Assembly (NCBI GenBank): GCA_945910005.1
Contig: OX246746.1
Span: 14,780,022-14,844,021 of the forward strand
Direction: 5' to 3'
Origin: Isoperla grammatica
Taxonomy: Eukaryota; Arthropoda; Insecta; Plecoptera; Perlodidae
DNA: 64,000 nucleotides
Numbering within the stretch: position 1 is the stretch's first letter; each line of letters begins with the position of its first letter. This document shows, piece by piece, positions 1 through 10,589 of this stretch. A model generated the notes under the pieces. The model was not told the DNA's origin and did no database searches. It saw only the letters and a list, made by a program, of their open reading frames with translations. Position numbers and translations under genes: made by a program.

Positions 1-1640
1 CTCACATAAGTCACCTCGCATATAAGGGAGAGACTCCCACATAAGTCACCTCGCATCGTGTATAAGGGAGAGACTCTCACATAAGTCACCTCGCATTGTG
101 TGAGAAGGGAGAGACACAATAAGTCACCTCGTATCGTGTGAGAAGGGAGAGACTCTCACATAAGTCACCTCGCATCGTGTGAGAAGGGAGAGACTCTCAC
201 ATAAGTCACCTCGTATCGTGTGAGAAGGGAGAGACTCTCACATAAGTCACCTCGCATCGTTTGAGAAGGGAGAGACTCACATAAGTCACCTCGTATCGTG
301 TGAGAAGGGAGAGACTCACATAAGTCACCCCCTAATCGTGTGAGAAGGTAGAGACTCCCACATAAGTCACCTCGTATCGTGTGAGAAGGGAGAGACTCAC
401 ATAAGTCACCTCGTATCGTGTGAGAAGGGAGAGACTCACATAAGTCACTTCGCATCGTGTGAGAAGGGAGAGACTCACATAAGTCACCTCGCATCGTGTG
501 AGAAGGGAGAGACTCCCACATAAGTCACCTCGTTTCGTGTGAGAAGAGAGAGACTCACATAAGTCACCTCGTATCGTGTGAGAAGGGAGAGACTCACATA
601 AGTCACCTCGCATCGTGTGAGAAGGGAGAGACTCACATAAGTCACCTCGCATCGTGTGAGAAGGGAGAGACTCTCACATAAGTCACCTCGTATCGTGTGA
701 GAAGGGAGAGACTCACATAAGTCACCTCGCATCGTGTGAGAAGGGAGAGACTCTCACATAAGTCACCTCGCATCGTGTGAGAAGAAGAGACTCTCACATA
801 AGTCACCTCGCATCGTGTGAGAAGGGACAGACTCTCACATAAGTCACCTCGCATCGTGTGAGAAGGGAGATACCCCACATAAGTCACCTTGCATCGTGTA
901 TAAGGGAGAGACTCTCACATAAGTCACCTCGCATCGTGTGAGAAGGGAGATACCCCACATAAGTCACCTTGCATCGTGTGAGAAGGGACAGACTCTCACA
1001 TAAGTCACCTCGCATCGTGTGAGAAGGGAGATACCCCACATAAGTCACCTTGCATCGTGTATAAGGGAGAGACTCTCACATAAGTCGCCTCGCATCGTGT
1101 GAGAAGGGAGAGACTCTCACATAAGTCACCTCGCATCGTGTGAGAAGGGAGAGACTCTCACATAAGTCACCTCGCAACGTGTGAGAAGGGAGAGACTCTC
1201 ACATAAGTCACCTCGCATCGTGTGAGAAGGGAGAGACTCAATAAGTCACCTCGCATCGTGTGAGAAGGGAGAGACTCTCACATAAGTCACCTCGCATCGT
1301 GTGAGAAGGGAGAGACTCTCACATAAGTCACCTCGCATCGTGTGAGAAGAGAGAGACTCTCACATAAGTAACCTCGCATCGTGTGAGAAGGGAGAGACTC
1401 TCACATAAGTCACCTCGCATCGTGTGAGAAGGGAGAGACTCACATAAGTCGCCTCGCATCGTGTGAGAAGGGAGAGACTCACATAAGTCACCTCGCATCG
1501 TGTGAGAAGGGAGAGACTCTCACATAAGTCACCTCGCATTGTGTGAGAAGGGAGATACTCACATAAGTCACCTCGCATCGTGTGAGAAGGGAGAGACACA
1601 ATAAGTCACCTCGCATATAAGGGAGATACTCCCACATGTC
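1..1640. repeat. 39/41-bp minisatellite array, cut by the left window edge
   Basis: About 40 head-to-tail copies of a unit containing ACATAAGTCACCTCGCATCG followed by TGTGAGAAGGGAGAGACT. Copies are 39 or 41 bp, differing by one CT dinucleotide (GACTCACAT against GACTCTCACAT). Variants with TACCCCAC recur near 871, 951 and 1032, so part of the array is organised in two-unit blocks of about 80 bp. Minus-strand ORFs of 79 to 118 codons across it (LCESLPSHTMRGD-type repeats) follow from the unit and shift frame with the CT indel, so I do not call them genes. The array starts before the window and ends against the unique island at 1641. Confidence 0.97.
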
Positions 1641-1868
1641 ACACTGATTGTTTGACGAGCTCGGTGCTCCAGCGGTCTTCCATCTCGTCGATTACAACGA
1701 GTGGTACCGTTAGTATAGTAATTTCGCTATCCGTTGTGCTCTGCATTTGGCTTGTGTCTCGCGCGTGCGGCTTCGTCCCGGAAGTGCAAGTGTCACTGCC
1801 ACCGGATGTCCAGCGTCCGGAAAATAACTGGAACTTTGCAGAGCGTTTCTTCCCGCTAGAATCTTCCA
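1639..1868 (-). CDS. Candidate terminal coding exon, product unknown
   Basis: An island with higher GC than its surroundings is open for 75 codons on the minus strand and ends in TGA right at the minisatellite. On this strand a TCATCAG acceptor-like site lies just upstream (plus 1869-1871 reads CTG), giving a 230-nt exon that starts inside a codon. The peptide is hydrophilic and rich in Ser, Thr and Asp, with KKRSAKFQLFSGRW near its start and an acidic IDEMEDRW stretch near its end, like a cytosolic tail. I recognise no domain. The plus strand is also open here and would encode a hydrophobic segment, but it has no ATG start. No polyadenylation signal was seen in the array that follows. It could equally be a transposon fragment. 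Confidence 0.27.
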
Positions 1869-2139
1869 CTGATGACAATGACATTGAATTCAGTTTGACA
1901 TTAACCTTTTTGTTGTTTATTATTTTATTATTATTTTTTTTTTTAAAGATATGCATAAAATGAGACGTGTAAAGAGTGGACCTTAAAATATAGTAAATAA
2001 TGCGATGTTCAAACATAAAATAAACCTTTTTTTTTTTTACAAGGCATTCCCTCAATGTTACATTTTACATTAACGTTACAGTAAACAATTATTAGCGTAC
2101 AAGATGAAAGTGTGAAGGTTCAAATATTTGGTTTAATGT

Positions 2140-2302
2140 TTTAACACACCTTTGTTTATTTAATGAAGTTCGTAAAAAACGATATATTTTACAGTTCTTG
2201 GCATAGAAATGTTTTCGTGAATGAGTAGAAATATTCTAACAACAAAAACTGTTAAACATATCGATTTTAGAAAGTTAATAGCATAAACAAAGGTGTGTTA
2301 AA
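2140..2302. mobile_element. TTAA-bounded MITE with 20-bp terminal inverted repeats
   Basis: The first 20 bases (TTTAACACACCTTTGTTTAT, 2140-2159) are the exact reverse complement of 2283-2302. The outermost part of each arm contains TTAA (2141-2144 and 2298-2301), so the element can be read as CACACCTTTGTTTAT termini flanked by TTAA. TTAA duplication is the hallmark of piggyBac-type transposition; assigning this element to that superfamily is inference, because its ends do not start with the usual CCC. The interior is about 120 bp, AT-rich and non-coding. It would need a transposase supplied from elsewhere. Confidence 0.72.
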
Positions 2303-2363
2303 GCAATACAACAAAAATGAAATGTCACATTTTAATCTTGCTCGCTAATAATACTTTTCCGCG

Positions 2364-2426
2364 ACATGAATATATACCGTAATTGTAAGGGTGGCCTACC
2401 CTTACAATTACGGTTTATATTCATGT
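2364..2426. repeat. Near-perfect 29-bp inverted repeat with a 5-bp spacer
   Basis: The left arm 2364-2392 (starts ACATGAATATA, ends AATTGTAAGGGT) and the right arm 2398-2426 are reverse complements with one mismatch, around the spacer GGCCT. It would form a stable hairpin in RNA or a cruciform in DNA. It lies 62 bp from the MITE at 2140-2302 but shares no obvious sequence with it. It may be a minimal MITE, but the flanks share only GCG, which is too short to call a target duplication. Confidence 0.85.
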
Positions 2427-3496
2427 GCGTTGTCCAAAATGTGTATTTGTTTCATTTTTGAAAGTTGCATTATTGAGCTCCTATTGAAAATTCACTCTCA
2501 ACAATGTTTGTAATAAATAATCTAAAAACTCAAAAAGCAACTGTAAAATAGCCTTCAAAAATAGCGTTATAATTTTTGTAGAGAACTTTTTACGTCGTGT
2601 GTTTTCCCAAAACTAGGTTAGACGAAAGATAACGTTTTATCTTTCTTCTAAACACAAAGCCGAACCTCCCTTCTTTGTTTTTAGCGACTTTTAAAGAGTT
2701 TCTCTTCGTATCTCCATTATGGGGACAAGTGTATTTCAATGTTTCCACAGTCTATGTTGTGTTTGCGTCTAGATTCATCACCCGGTTATACTATTATTAT
2801 ACTATAACTATACTGTTGTCAATGCTCTTCATTACTGTCTTGTCTAACCGATAGAGGTTTGTATTCTATAGAATGCCAGTGGGAGTTGCTTAATTACGTA
2901 TTTATTTATAAGATCTTTATTGACAACGGGGCAAGCCCCACAAGTGCAATATAATAGGCATTAGCTAATGTTAACTTCCGTCAATACTTGTAGAATGGTT
3001 TGAATGTTTTTTTACCTTGAACAACTCAGGGACTTGTATCTTATTCTGTTATACTTTTGTTTGATATTAGGTTTTCAATAATAGTTAAATAATGGTCACC
3101 ATTTTTATCAAAGTGAAAGTTATGAAACCGCGAATAGTCACGAAGTACTTCAATCAATCAATAAAGTATCTTTTTTTAGCTTTACGCTTAATTATTCTAC
3201 ACTATTAGTGTACAGATTGCATATTCGTATATAACAAATTAATATCTCAATCAAATACATCAACAGTTACATAAATAGATACATTTCATTTACCAAAACC
3301 TATTCACAAAATCGACCATCTCATACTGAATTGGTCTCGTCACACTATCACTACTGACACTTCTAACAAAATCATTGTACACGTTAAAACCACTATGAAA
3401 AATTGCTGTCTGCAAGTTTGGTTTGTAATGCATTGAGAAACAAAACGCATTGCTTCTCTGATGGCGATAAAAGTCAAGCTGCCCAATATTATAGCG

Positions 3497-3692
3497 TACG
3501 ACTACGACTACGACTACGGCTACGACTACGACTACGACTACGACTACGACTACGACTACGACTACGACTACGACTACGACTGCGACTGCGACTGCGACTC
3601 CGACTGTGACTGCGACTACGACTTCGACTACGACTACGACTACGACCACGACTACGACTACGACTACGACTACGACTACGACTACGACTACG
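3497..3692. repeat. CGACTA hexanucleotide microsatellite with interruptions
   Basis: About 33 copies of CGACTA, with a more diverged core near 3580-3625 containing CGACTG and CGACTC. It is open in several frames on both strands, giving poly-Asp/Tyr, poly-Arg/Leu and poly-Val ORFs that are artefacts of the hexamer. The repeat is 340 bp from an assembly gap. Confidence 0.97.
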
Positions 3693-4029
3693 ATGTGTTC
3701 CACCACGGCCACGTGTTCTTAGGGTTGGCGACCGCTCTTATAGAAAGCTGCTTTAGAAAAGTACAGTATTTATCCGTACTCATACCTGATTGATGAGGGA
3801 AGATTTCGGCATGTGCAAAAAATAAAATGCCGAAAATGATGTATTCATTTTTAAAACTCCAGCGACAGGTTTGATTATAAAAGTGAAAAGCCTCAATTAT
3901 TTTATCAAATAGGAAATGTTATGTGTTTTGGACGATGGCAATATTAACTCACACTTGATGATGTGTCAAGTCTTCACATACATAAATCATGACAGATACT
4001 GTGTTATATACATCTTTGAACTTTACCAC

Positions 4030-4229
4030 NNNNNNNNNNNNNNNNNNNNNNNNNNNNNNNNNNNNNNNNNNNNNNNNNNNNNNNNNNNNNNNNNNNNNNN
4101 NNNNNNNNNNNNNNNNNNNNNNNNNNNNNNNNNNNNNNNNNNNNNNNNNNNNNNNNNNNNNNNNNNNNNNNNNNNNNNNNNNNNNNNNNNNNNNNNNNNN
4201 NNNNNNNNNNNNNNNNNNNNNNNNNNNNN
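4030..4229. other. Assembly gap of exactly 200 Ns
   Basis: A run of 200 N characters. The round length suggests a placeholder rather than a measured distance. ORFs spanning it consist of X residues and carry no information. Features at 3497-3692 and 4230 onwards may not be in true relative spacing. Confidence 0.99.
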
Positions 4230-5736
4230 GGGTCAAAGATCAGACCCACGATTGATGTTTCTATTGTTTGCAAATCACCTATTTATGGAGTTTTGTGTCC
4301 CTAATTTTCAATAATCAACTATGGTAATATGATATGACGCTATGGGTTTATGGGTTTGCTATCAGACATCGGCCAATGGTCTCGCGGTTGCTGCATAGTC
4401 GTAATTGATATGGGCATCGTAGCTCCCAGAGCCTTCCAGGTAAAATTATACTTTACAGTTGGCGTAGGCGATGCTCCCAGGTGTGTTTACAATAGTAGTA
4501 GATCCATTTCTAATTTGGCGCAGCGTCTGTCCCGTTTTTAGGTCTTCTTCTTCATGTCATCGCTCACTTCAAAATGTATAGAGACTCTCCATATTGACGA
4601 ATCTCTTAACGATAAACTATTCCACTGAACTTGATAAAAAAAAAAAAAAAACATTTTCTTCAAAATAATTGTTTCTGCTTAATAATTTCCAGAACTGTTT
4701 TTTTACGAAAACTGAGATAACGTCTTGTTTGAGATAAGGTTCTATTTTTCTGTAACCGGAAATACATGGTAAATAGTCAAGAGAGAAGTGTAAGCAAAAG
4801 CTGTTTAAAGCTATTTGCCTAGTCTCCGTGTACGACGGTTCGACTGGTATTTGAGATCTACCCTGGCTGTAACTGAGATTCCAAATACCTTAAGGTCCTT
4901 TATTCCATAGGAGCCTAAGACAACAGTCAACCCCCGAACATTTCTTGTCATGGGTGGAAAGCTAACATTGAAACTCTTCGTGCAATCCGCGTGTATTGTC
5001 GATGTAGATAGAAATTATTCGCGGGTTTGAACAGCTGTTAGTGTTTCCGATTTGTGTAGACGCATTTTGCTACTTACGGTTTTTGAGTCAAATCAATCAG
5101 GGTCACACAGACGTTAGAACGTACTCTATTACGTAATGCGAAAACAATACAAAAAGTAATATTCGAAGACTAGGTTATTATAAATATTTATTTGAATGTT
5201 ATATACAAATACGTATTTTAATATTTCGTAATATGCATATTATCTATATTTACATAACTTAATATTGTTAAACATTTTTGTCGCAATTCATGATTTTATT
5301 TTTAAGGAAGGAAACTGTCGAAGTGTGAGACTTAAAGATTTATAGAGCCTATTTTTTGACATTGTAGTTAATTGTAGAAGAAGCCAAAGATCATCATCAT
5401 TAATAAACCACCCAATGCGTTTACACGAATCAGCTTCAAAACTTGTGTTCGTACTCTACATTCGAAAGTATCCGCCTCATTCATTGACCATTGTTGAAAG
5501 GTGAGATTGCGGTTGGGGTTGGCTATAGATAGCTAGACTATGACGGGTTGCATTGTGTTGGGGTCTACAACATTTGGTAGTAGTGTGTCCTGGGCAGAAG
5601 GCATATTATTCAAAATTTGCCATCTCATCAGCCCCGGTGGTCGAGTGTGGATATTGCACTCAAGATGACGTCTGTTCTTGAGTCGGTCAGAGGGATACGG
5701 GCCGACAAGAGATGTGAGTTGTTCGCGCCGCTCCGC
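4230..5736. other. Unique sequence with no supportable gene
   Basis: An open stretch near 4350-4440 ends at CAG followed by GTAAAA, a good splice-donor match, but it has no convincing start or acceptor and both strands are open. Poly-A runs near 4636 and AT-rich sequence near 5160-5300 follow. Just before the satellite, GTGGTCGAGTG near 5637 resembles a tRNA A-box without a matching B-box. Nothing here is called as a gene. Confidence 0.6.
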
Positions 5737-8417
5737 ATTCCTTGATTGTACGCGATGCCACTCACTGTCTGAGAGGAGGCTATGCTACCCACTGTCGCGA
5801 TACTGTACTGCTTGTTGGCTCAACAAGGGAGAGACATTCCTTGATTGTACGCGATGCCACTCAACTGTCTGAGAGGACGCTATGCTACCCACTGTCGCGA
5901 TACTGTACTACTTGTTGGCTCAACAAGGGAGAGACATTCCTTGATTGTACGCGATGCCACTCACTGTCTGAGAGGAGGCTATGCTACCCACTGTCGCGAT
6001 ACTGTACTACTTGTTGGCTCAACAAGGGAGAGACATTCCTTGATTGTACGCGATGCCACTCACTGTCTGAGAGGACGCTATGCTACCCACTGTCGCGATA
6101 CTGTACTGCTTGTTGGCTCAACAAGGGAGAGACATTCCTTGATTGTACGCGATGCCACTCACTGTCTGAGAGGAGGCTATGCTACCCACTGTCGTGATAC
6201 TGTACTGCTTGTTGGCTCAACAAGGGAGAGACATTCCTTGATTGTACGCGATGCCACTCACTGTCTGAGAGGACGCTATGCTACCCACTGTCGCGATACT
6301 GTACTGCTTGTTGGCTCAACAAGGGAGAGACATTCCTTGATTGTACGCGATGCCACTCAACTGTCTGGGAGGAGGCTATGCTACCCACTGTCGCGATACT
6401 GTACTACTTGTTGGCTCAACAAGGGGGAGACATTCCTTGATTGTACGCGATGCCACTCACTGTCTGAGAGGACGCTATGCTACCCACTGTCGCGATACTG
6501 TACTGCTTGTTGGCTCAACAAGGGAGAGACATTCCTTGATTGTACGCGATGCCACTCACTGTCTGAGAGGAGGCTATGCTACCCACTGTCGCGATACTGT
6601 ACTTCTTCTTGGCTCAACAAGGGAGAGACATTCCTTGATTGTACGCGATGCCACTCACTGTCTGAGAGGAGGCTATGCTACCCACTGTCGCGATACTGTA
6701 CTACTTGTTGGCTCAACAAGGGAGAGACATTCCTTGATTGTACGCGATGCCACTCAACTGTCTGAGAAGACGCTATGCTACCCACTGTCGCGATACTGTA
6801 CTACTTGTTGGCTCAACAAGGGAGAGAGACATTCCTTGATTGTACGCGATGCCACTCAACTGTCTGAGAGGACGCTATATATGCTACCCACTGTCGTGAT
6901 ACTGTACTACTTGTTGGCTCAACAAGGGAGAGACATTCCTTGGTTGTACGCGATGCCACTCAACTGTCTGAGAAGACGCTATGCAACCCACTATCGCGAT
7001 ACTGTACTACTTGTTGGCTCAACAAGGGGGAGACATTCCTTGATTGTACGCGATGCCACTCAACTGTCTTCTAGGACGCTATGCTACCCACTGTCGCGAT
7101 ACTGTACTACTTGTTGGCTCAACAAGGGAGAGACATTCCTTGATTGTACGCGATGCCACTCAACTGTCTTCTAGGACGCTATGCTACCCACTGTCGCGAT
7201 ACTGTACTACTTGTTGGCTCAACAAGGGAGAGACATTCCTTGATTGTACGCGATGCCACTCAACTGTCTGGGAGGACGCTATGCTACCCACTGTCGCGAT
7301 ACTGTACTACTTGTTGGCTCAACAAGGGGGAGACATTCCTTGATTGTACGCGATGCCACTCAACTGTCTTCTAGGACGCTATGCTACCCACTGTCGCGAT
7401 ACTGTACTACTTGTTGGCTCAACAAGGGAGAGACATTCCTTGATTGTACGCGATGCCACTCAACTGTCTTCTAGGACGCTATGCTACCCACTGTCGCGAT
7501 ACTGTACTACTTGTTGGCTCAACAAGGGAGAGACATTCCTTGATTGTACGCGATGCCACTCAACTGTCTGGGAGGACGCTATGCTACCCACTGTCGCGAT
7601 ACTGTACTACTTGTTGGCTCAACAAGGGGGAGACATTCCTTGATTGTACGCGATGCCACTCAACTGTCTGGGAGGACGCTATGCTACCCACTGTCGCGAT
7701 ACTGTACTACTTGTTGGCTCAACAAGGGGGAGACATTCCTTGATTGTACGCGATGCCACTCAACTGTCTGGGAGGACGCTATGCTACCCACTGTCGCGAT
7801 ACTGTACTACTTGTTGGCTCAACAAGGGAGAGACATTCCTTGATTGTACGCGATGCCACTCAACTGTCTGGGAGGACGCTATGCTACCCACTGTCGCGAT
7901 ACTGTACTACTTGTTGGCTCAACAAGGGAGAGACATTCCTTGATTGTACGCGATGCCACTCAACTGTCTGGGAGGACGCTATGCTACCCACTGTCGTGAT
8001 ACTGTACTACTTGTTGGCTCAACAAGGGAGAGACATTCCTTGATTGTACGCGATGCCACTCAACTGTCTGAGAGGACGCTATGCTACCCACTGTCGCGAT
8101 ACTGTACTACTTGTTGGCTCAACAAGGGAGAGACATTCCTTGATTGTACGCGATGCCACTCAACTGTCTGAGAGGACGCTATGCTACCCACTGTCGCGAT
8201 ACTGTACTACTTGTTGGCTCAACAAGGGAGAGACATTCCTTGATTGTACGCGATGCCACTCAACTGTCTGATAGGACGCTATGCTACCCACTGTCGCGAT
8301 ACTGTACTACTTGTTGGCTCAACAAGGGAGAGACATTCCTTGATTGTACGCGATGCCACTCACTGTCTGAGAGGACGCTATGCTACCCACTGTCGCGATA
8401 CTGTACTACTTCTTGGA
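5737..8417. repeat. 99/100-bp satellite, about 27 copies, with a trimeric higher-order block
   Basis: Each unit starts ATTCCTTGATTGTACGCGAT, continues through TACCCACTGTCGCGATACTG and ends with TTGGCTCAACAAGGGAGAGAC. Counting unit starts gives 27 copies, the last truncated near 8417. In the left third, units are mostly 99 bp (CACTCACTGTC). From about 6935 rightward they are exactly 100 bp (CACTCAACTGTC), except the last. Two irregular units near 6729-6935 carry +2 and +4 insertions. Within the 100-bp part, the three-unit block 7026-7325 is repeated at 7326-7625 with the same order of TCTAGG and GGGAGG variants. The 99-bp units preserve frame, which explains a 306-codon Cys-rich ORF (5845-6765). 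There is no start context, no non-repeat extension, and an alternative frame is equally open, so I do not call a gene. Confidence 0.98.
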
Positions 8418-9538
8418 TACAAGACGCACCTCTCTACCATGATTTAGAGATAGTTATATGATTCAATATTTTTATCACGCACTTAGTACTTATGAGTATG
8501 ACAAGCGGAAATAGAATTTTGAAATGAAGCTTTAGAGGAAAATAGGAGTTTTAAACTGAGTAAAGAGCATTCTTATCAGTTTAAATACATGTTTGATTGA
8601 CATGTATTTAATGGAACATTTTTGATAACAGTAATAGCATCCAAAGCTGCAACCAAAGCTGTTGCTAATTGACACAAAATAATAAAACAACATAAATAAA
8701 AACGAAGTTAGAAACAAATTACGCTGAATATATATAAAAATAAAATATATAATAGAAATGGTGTCTAAAAATAAATAGAGACCAACTTATCACGCATATC
8801 GTCGGTGAGTTGGTGTGTGTTTTATATTGCTGATCATGAACAGTTAAAGTATCACTTGTAACACAATAGCACGCGGTATTTGAAATAGTTATTGTTATTC
8901 TAAAGATCGCTTGCACCATGAAAAGTGGGGACATTGTTTAAATACTAAATTACAAAGATGATTTTTTACATTTTATAGTTGCATTGTTTTTCCCGGTAAT
9001 TTAGTTGAAATCTTTAACGTTTTAGAAACCTGTTTACATCAACTAATAGATGAATACAACGTCTGAAAACTTTTCAATACAATAATGCCCCGAAGATGTG
9101 CATTAATTTGGAACAATGAAAACCAGACCGTGAAATATTAGCTATCGTAACATTTTGCATTTTCATTTCTTCCTGATGACAGGACAGTTTAGTTTCTCCT
9201 CGACGACTTCATGGTGTGATGCACTCACATTTGTTCGGTTGTCGTCTTCGTGCATACAGCGTGTCTCACCGTTCACGCAAACAGCCGTATTATTCTTTGT
9301 TAGATTAGAAAATCACCAAAGTTACCGTCATAAATGTTATGGTGTGTGTTTAGCAGAGCACGCACGGATTTGTACAAGAAAGCGCAACTCCGAGTCAGCA
9401 TCAGCATTTGTGCGCGTGCGTAACTACCTGTAATAACGGTATCAAATAATTACTGTCTCTCTAAATATGTTTGTAACGTTCTGTTTTATACTCAGAGCAG
9501 GATATTAATTTTATTTCTTTGTCATTATCAGAACCAGC
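8418..9538. other. AT-rich unique sequence, possible promoter-like island at 9155-9430
   Basis: Mostly AT-rich with no supportable exon. The island at about 9155-9430 has higher GC and is open for 92 codons on the plus strand, but the start is not in clear context and no splice donor follows. It contains GTGCGCGTGCGTAAC near 9410, which resembles CpG-rich promoter motifs. It may be part of a 5' untranslated or promoter region, but this is weak. Confidence 0.35.
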
Positions 9539-9730
9539 AATAGATGATTTTCATAATTGATTTAGAGGACCGTGATTTAAGGGTTTATTTAAGGGTTCTT
9601 GATAGATCAATGACAACAATGCTCAACAATAGCTAGTTTTTCACTGTTGCGCATTGTTGTCATTGAAGACCCAGAGGGTCGAAATTAATTCTAACTGAGG
9701 GTTCTTGATCAATTTTGAAAAATATCGATT
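9539..9730. mobile_element. MITE family A, copy 1 (about 192 bp)
   Basis: It starts AATAGATGATTTTC and ends with the near reverse complement GAAAAATATCGATT. Inside lie GAGGACCGTGA and a second related block (CCAGAGGGTCGAAATTAATT) followed by GGGTTCTTGATCAATTTT. The same layout is at 18551-18729, so this is a dispersed element rather than a chance inverted repeat. No target duplication could be identified. It is non-coding. The superfamily is undetermined. Confidence 0.72.
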
Positions 9731-10344
9731 AGATTAGATCTTTATATTATATTCAAGTATGATTCTTAAGGATGATATTTATTGGACGATCTTTCTAGTA
9801 CAAATTATAATGTAATGAGTGCTACTGTTTTATTATTTGCTCTATCGTGTTTTACTAAAATAGTATCAATATACTATATTCAATATAGGATTACGAATCT
9901 AAATTTAAAAATTTGGAATAAAATCCAATCAATGAATTCCACCAATCAACGCTCTAAAGATAATAATAATAAATTGTAGCTGATACAATGTTTAAACTAC
10001 CAATTTGGCATCTATACCGTTTTGTTCATGTTCATATCATCATTTTGTTTGCCCATTTAACTAAGGTGTATAAGAATTTATATTTAGAATCGTAATAGGC
10101 CTTAGTCGAATGATCTCACTTTCAATTACAATTTCCGTGGGTGTAGGGAAGGCGCTTATGTGGTCTGTCTATGAGTTCACTTCCTTGAAGTGAAGTGGTC
10201 CACACTTTCCTCATTGGGAATCTCAAACAATGTAATGTAAATTATGTATGCCTGAAGTTTAAAAATAAATAATAATAATATGATGAGGTGGCTGGTTGAA
10301 TGACCCATTGAATAATAAATAATAATTATTTGTAGGAATAGGCC

Positions 10345-10589
10345 TACCCGTTATAGGGTACACACTAGCTTTAACTGATGTGCCCCTCTTCAGGTGACTA
10401 GCTAGATTATTAGGGTGTTTGAATATCTGGGAAGGAATTTCCAGGGCTGTTAGTATGACTCTATCCCAGTATTCGCCTTTACGACTGAGGAAAATTTCGG
10501 AAAAACGTTCAGTCAGGACTGCCGGTGGCCGGAATAGAACGGGTGACCTACTGAATTAGAGTCTCGCGTCTTACCGCTGAGCCACCTCT
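10345..10589 (-). mobile_element. tRNA-derived SINE, family B, minus-strand copy
   Basis: Read on the minus strand, the head contains CTCAGCGGTAAGACGCGA (A-box-like) and GTTCTATTCCGGCCACCGGC (B-box-like, 10531-10540 in plus coordinates). A non-tRNA body follows, with GTTTTTCCGAAATTTTCCTC-like and CACCTGAAGAGGGG segments. The same head and body occur at 46645-47013 and 58573-58770. The head is too diverged and lacks the acceptor stem expected of a working tRNA, so it is a SINE, transcribed if at all by RNA polymerase III. Confidence 0.8.

Larger units (their letters stand above)
1869..3496. other. AT-rich non-coding stretch
   Basis: Apart from the MITE at 2140-2302 and the hairpin at 2364-2426, this is AT-rich sequence with poly-T runs near 1935 and 2030 and no supportable exon. 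A minus-strand ORF entering from 2055 is lysine- and asparagine-rich only because of these AT runs. I see no promoter or RNA gene. Confidence 0.7.

Noticed and set aside
3290..3793. Poly-Val, poly-Asp/Tyr and poly-Arg/Leu ORFs
   Set aside because: They are translations of the CGACTA hexamer in different frames.
3916..4314. ORFs across the gap
   Set aside because: They consist almost entirely of unknown residues from the N run.
4350..4541. 63-codon ORF with a CAG|GTAAAA donor-like site
   Set aside because: The donor is good, but no acceptor or convincing start was found, the frame continues past the donor, and the opposite strand is open as well.
5845..6765. 306-codon Cys-rich ORF, apparently a repeat protein
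   Set aside because: It lies wholly inside the 99-bp satellite, is open because 99 is a multiple of three, has an equally open alternative frame, and ends where a 100-bp unit breaks the frame.
5737..8417. CRISPR-like regular spacing
   Set aside because: The whole unit is repeated with no unique spacers, and the context is eukaryotic. The same holds for the 50-bp and 68-bp arrays.
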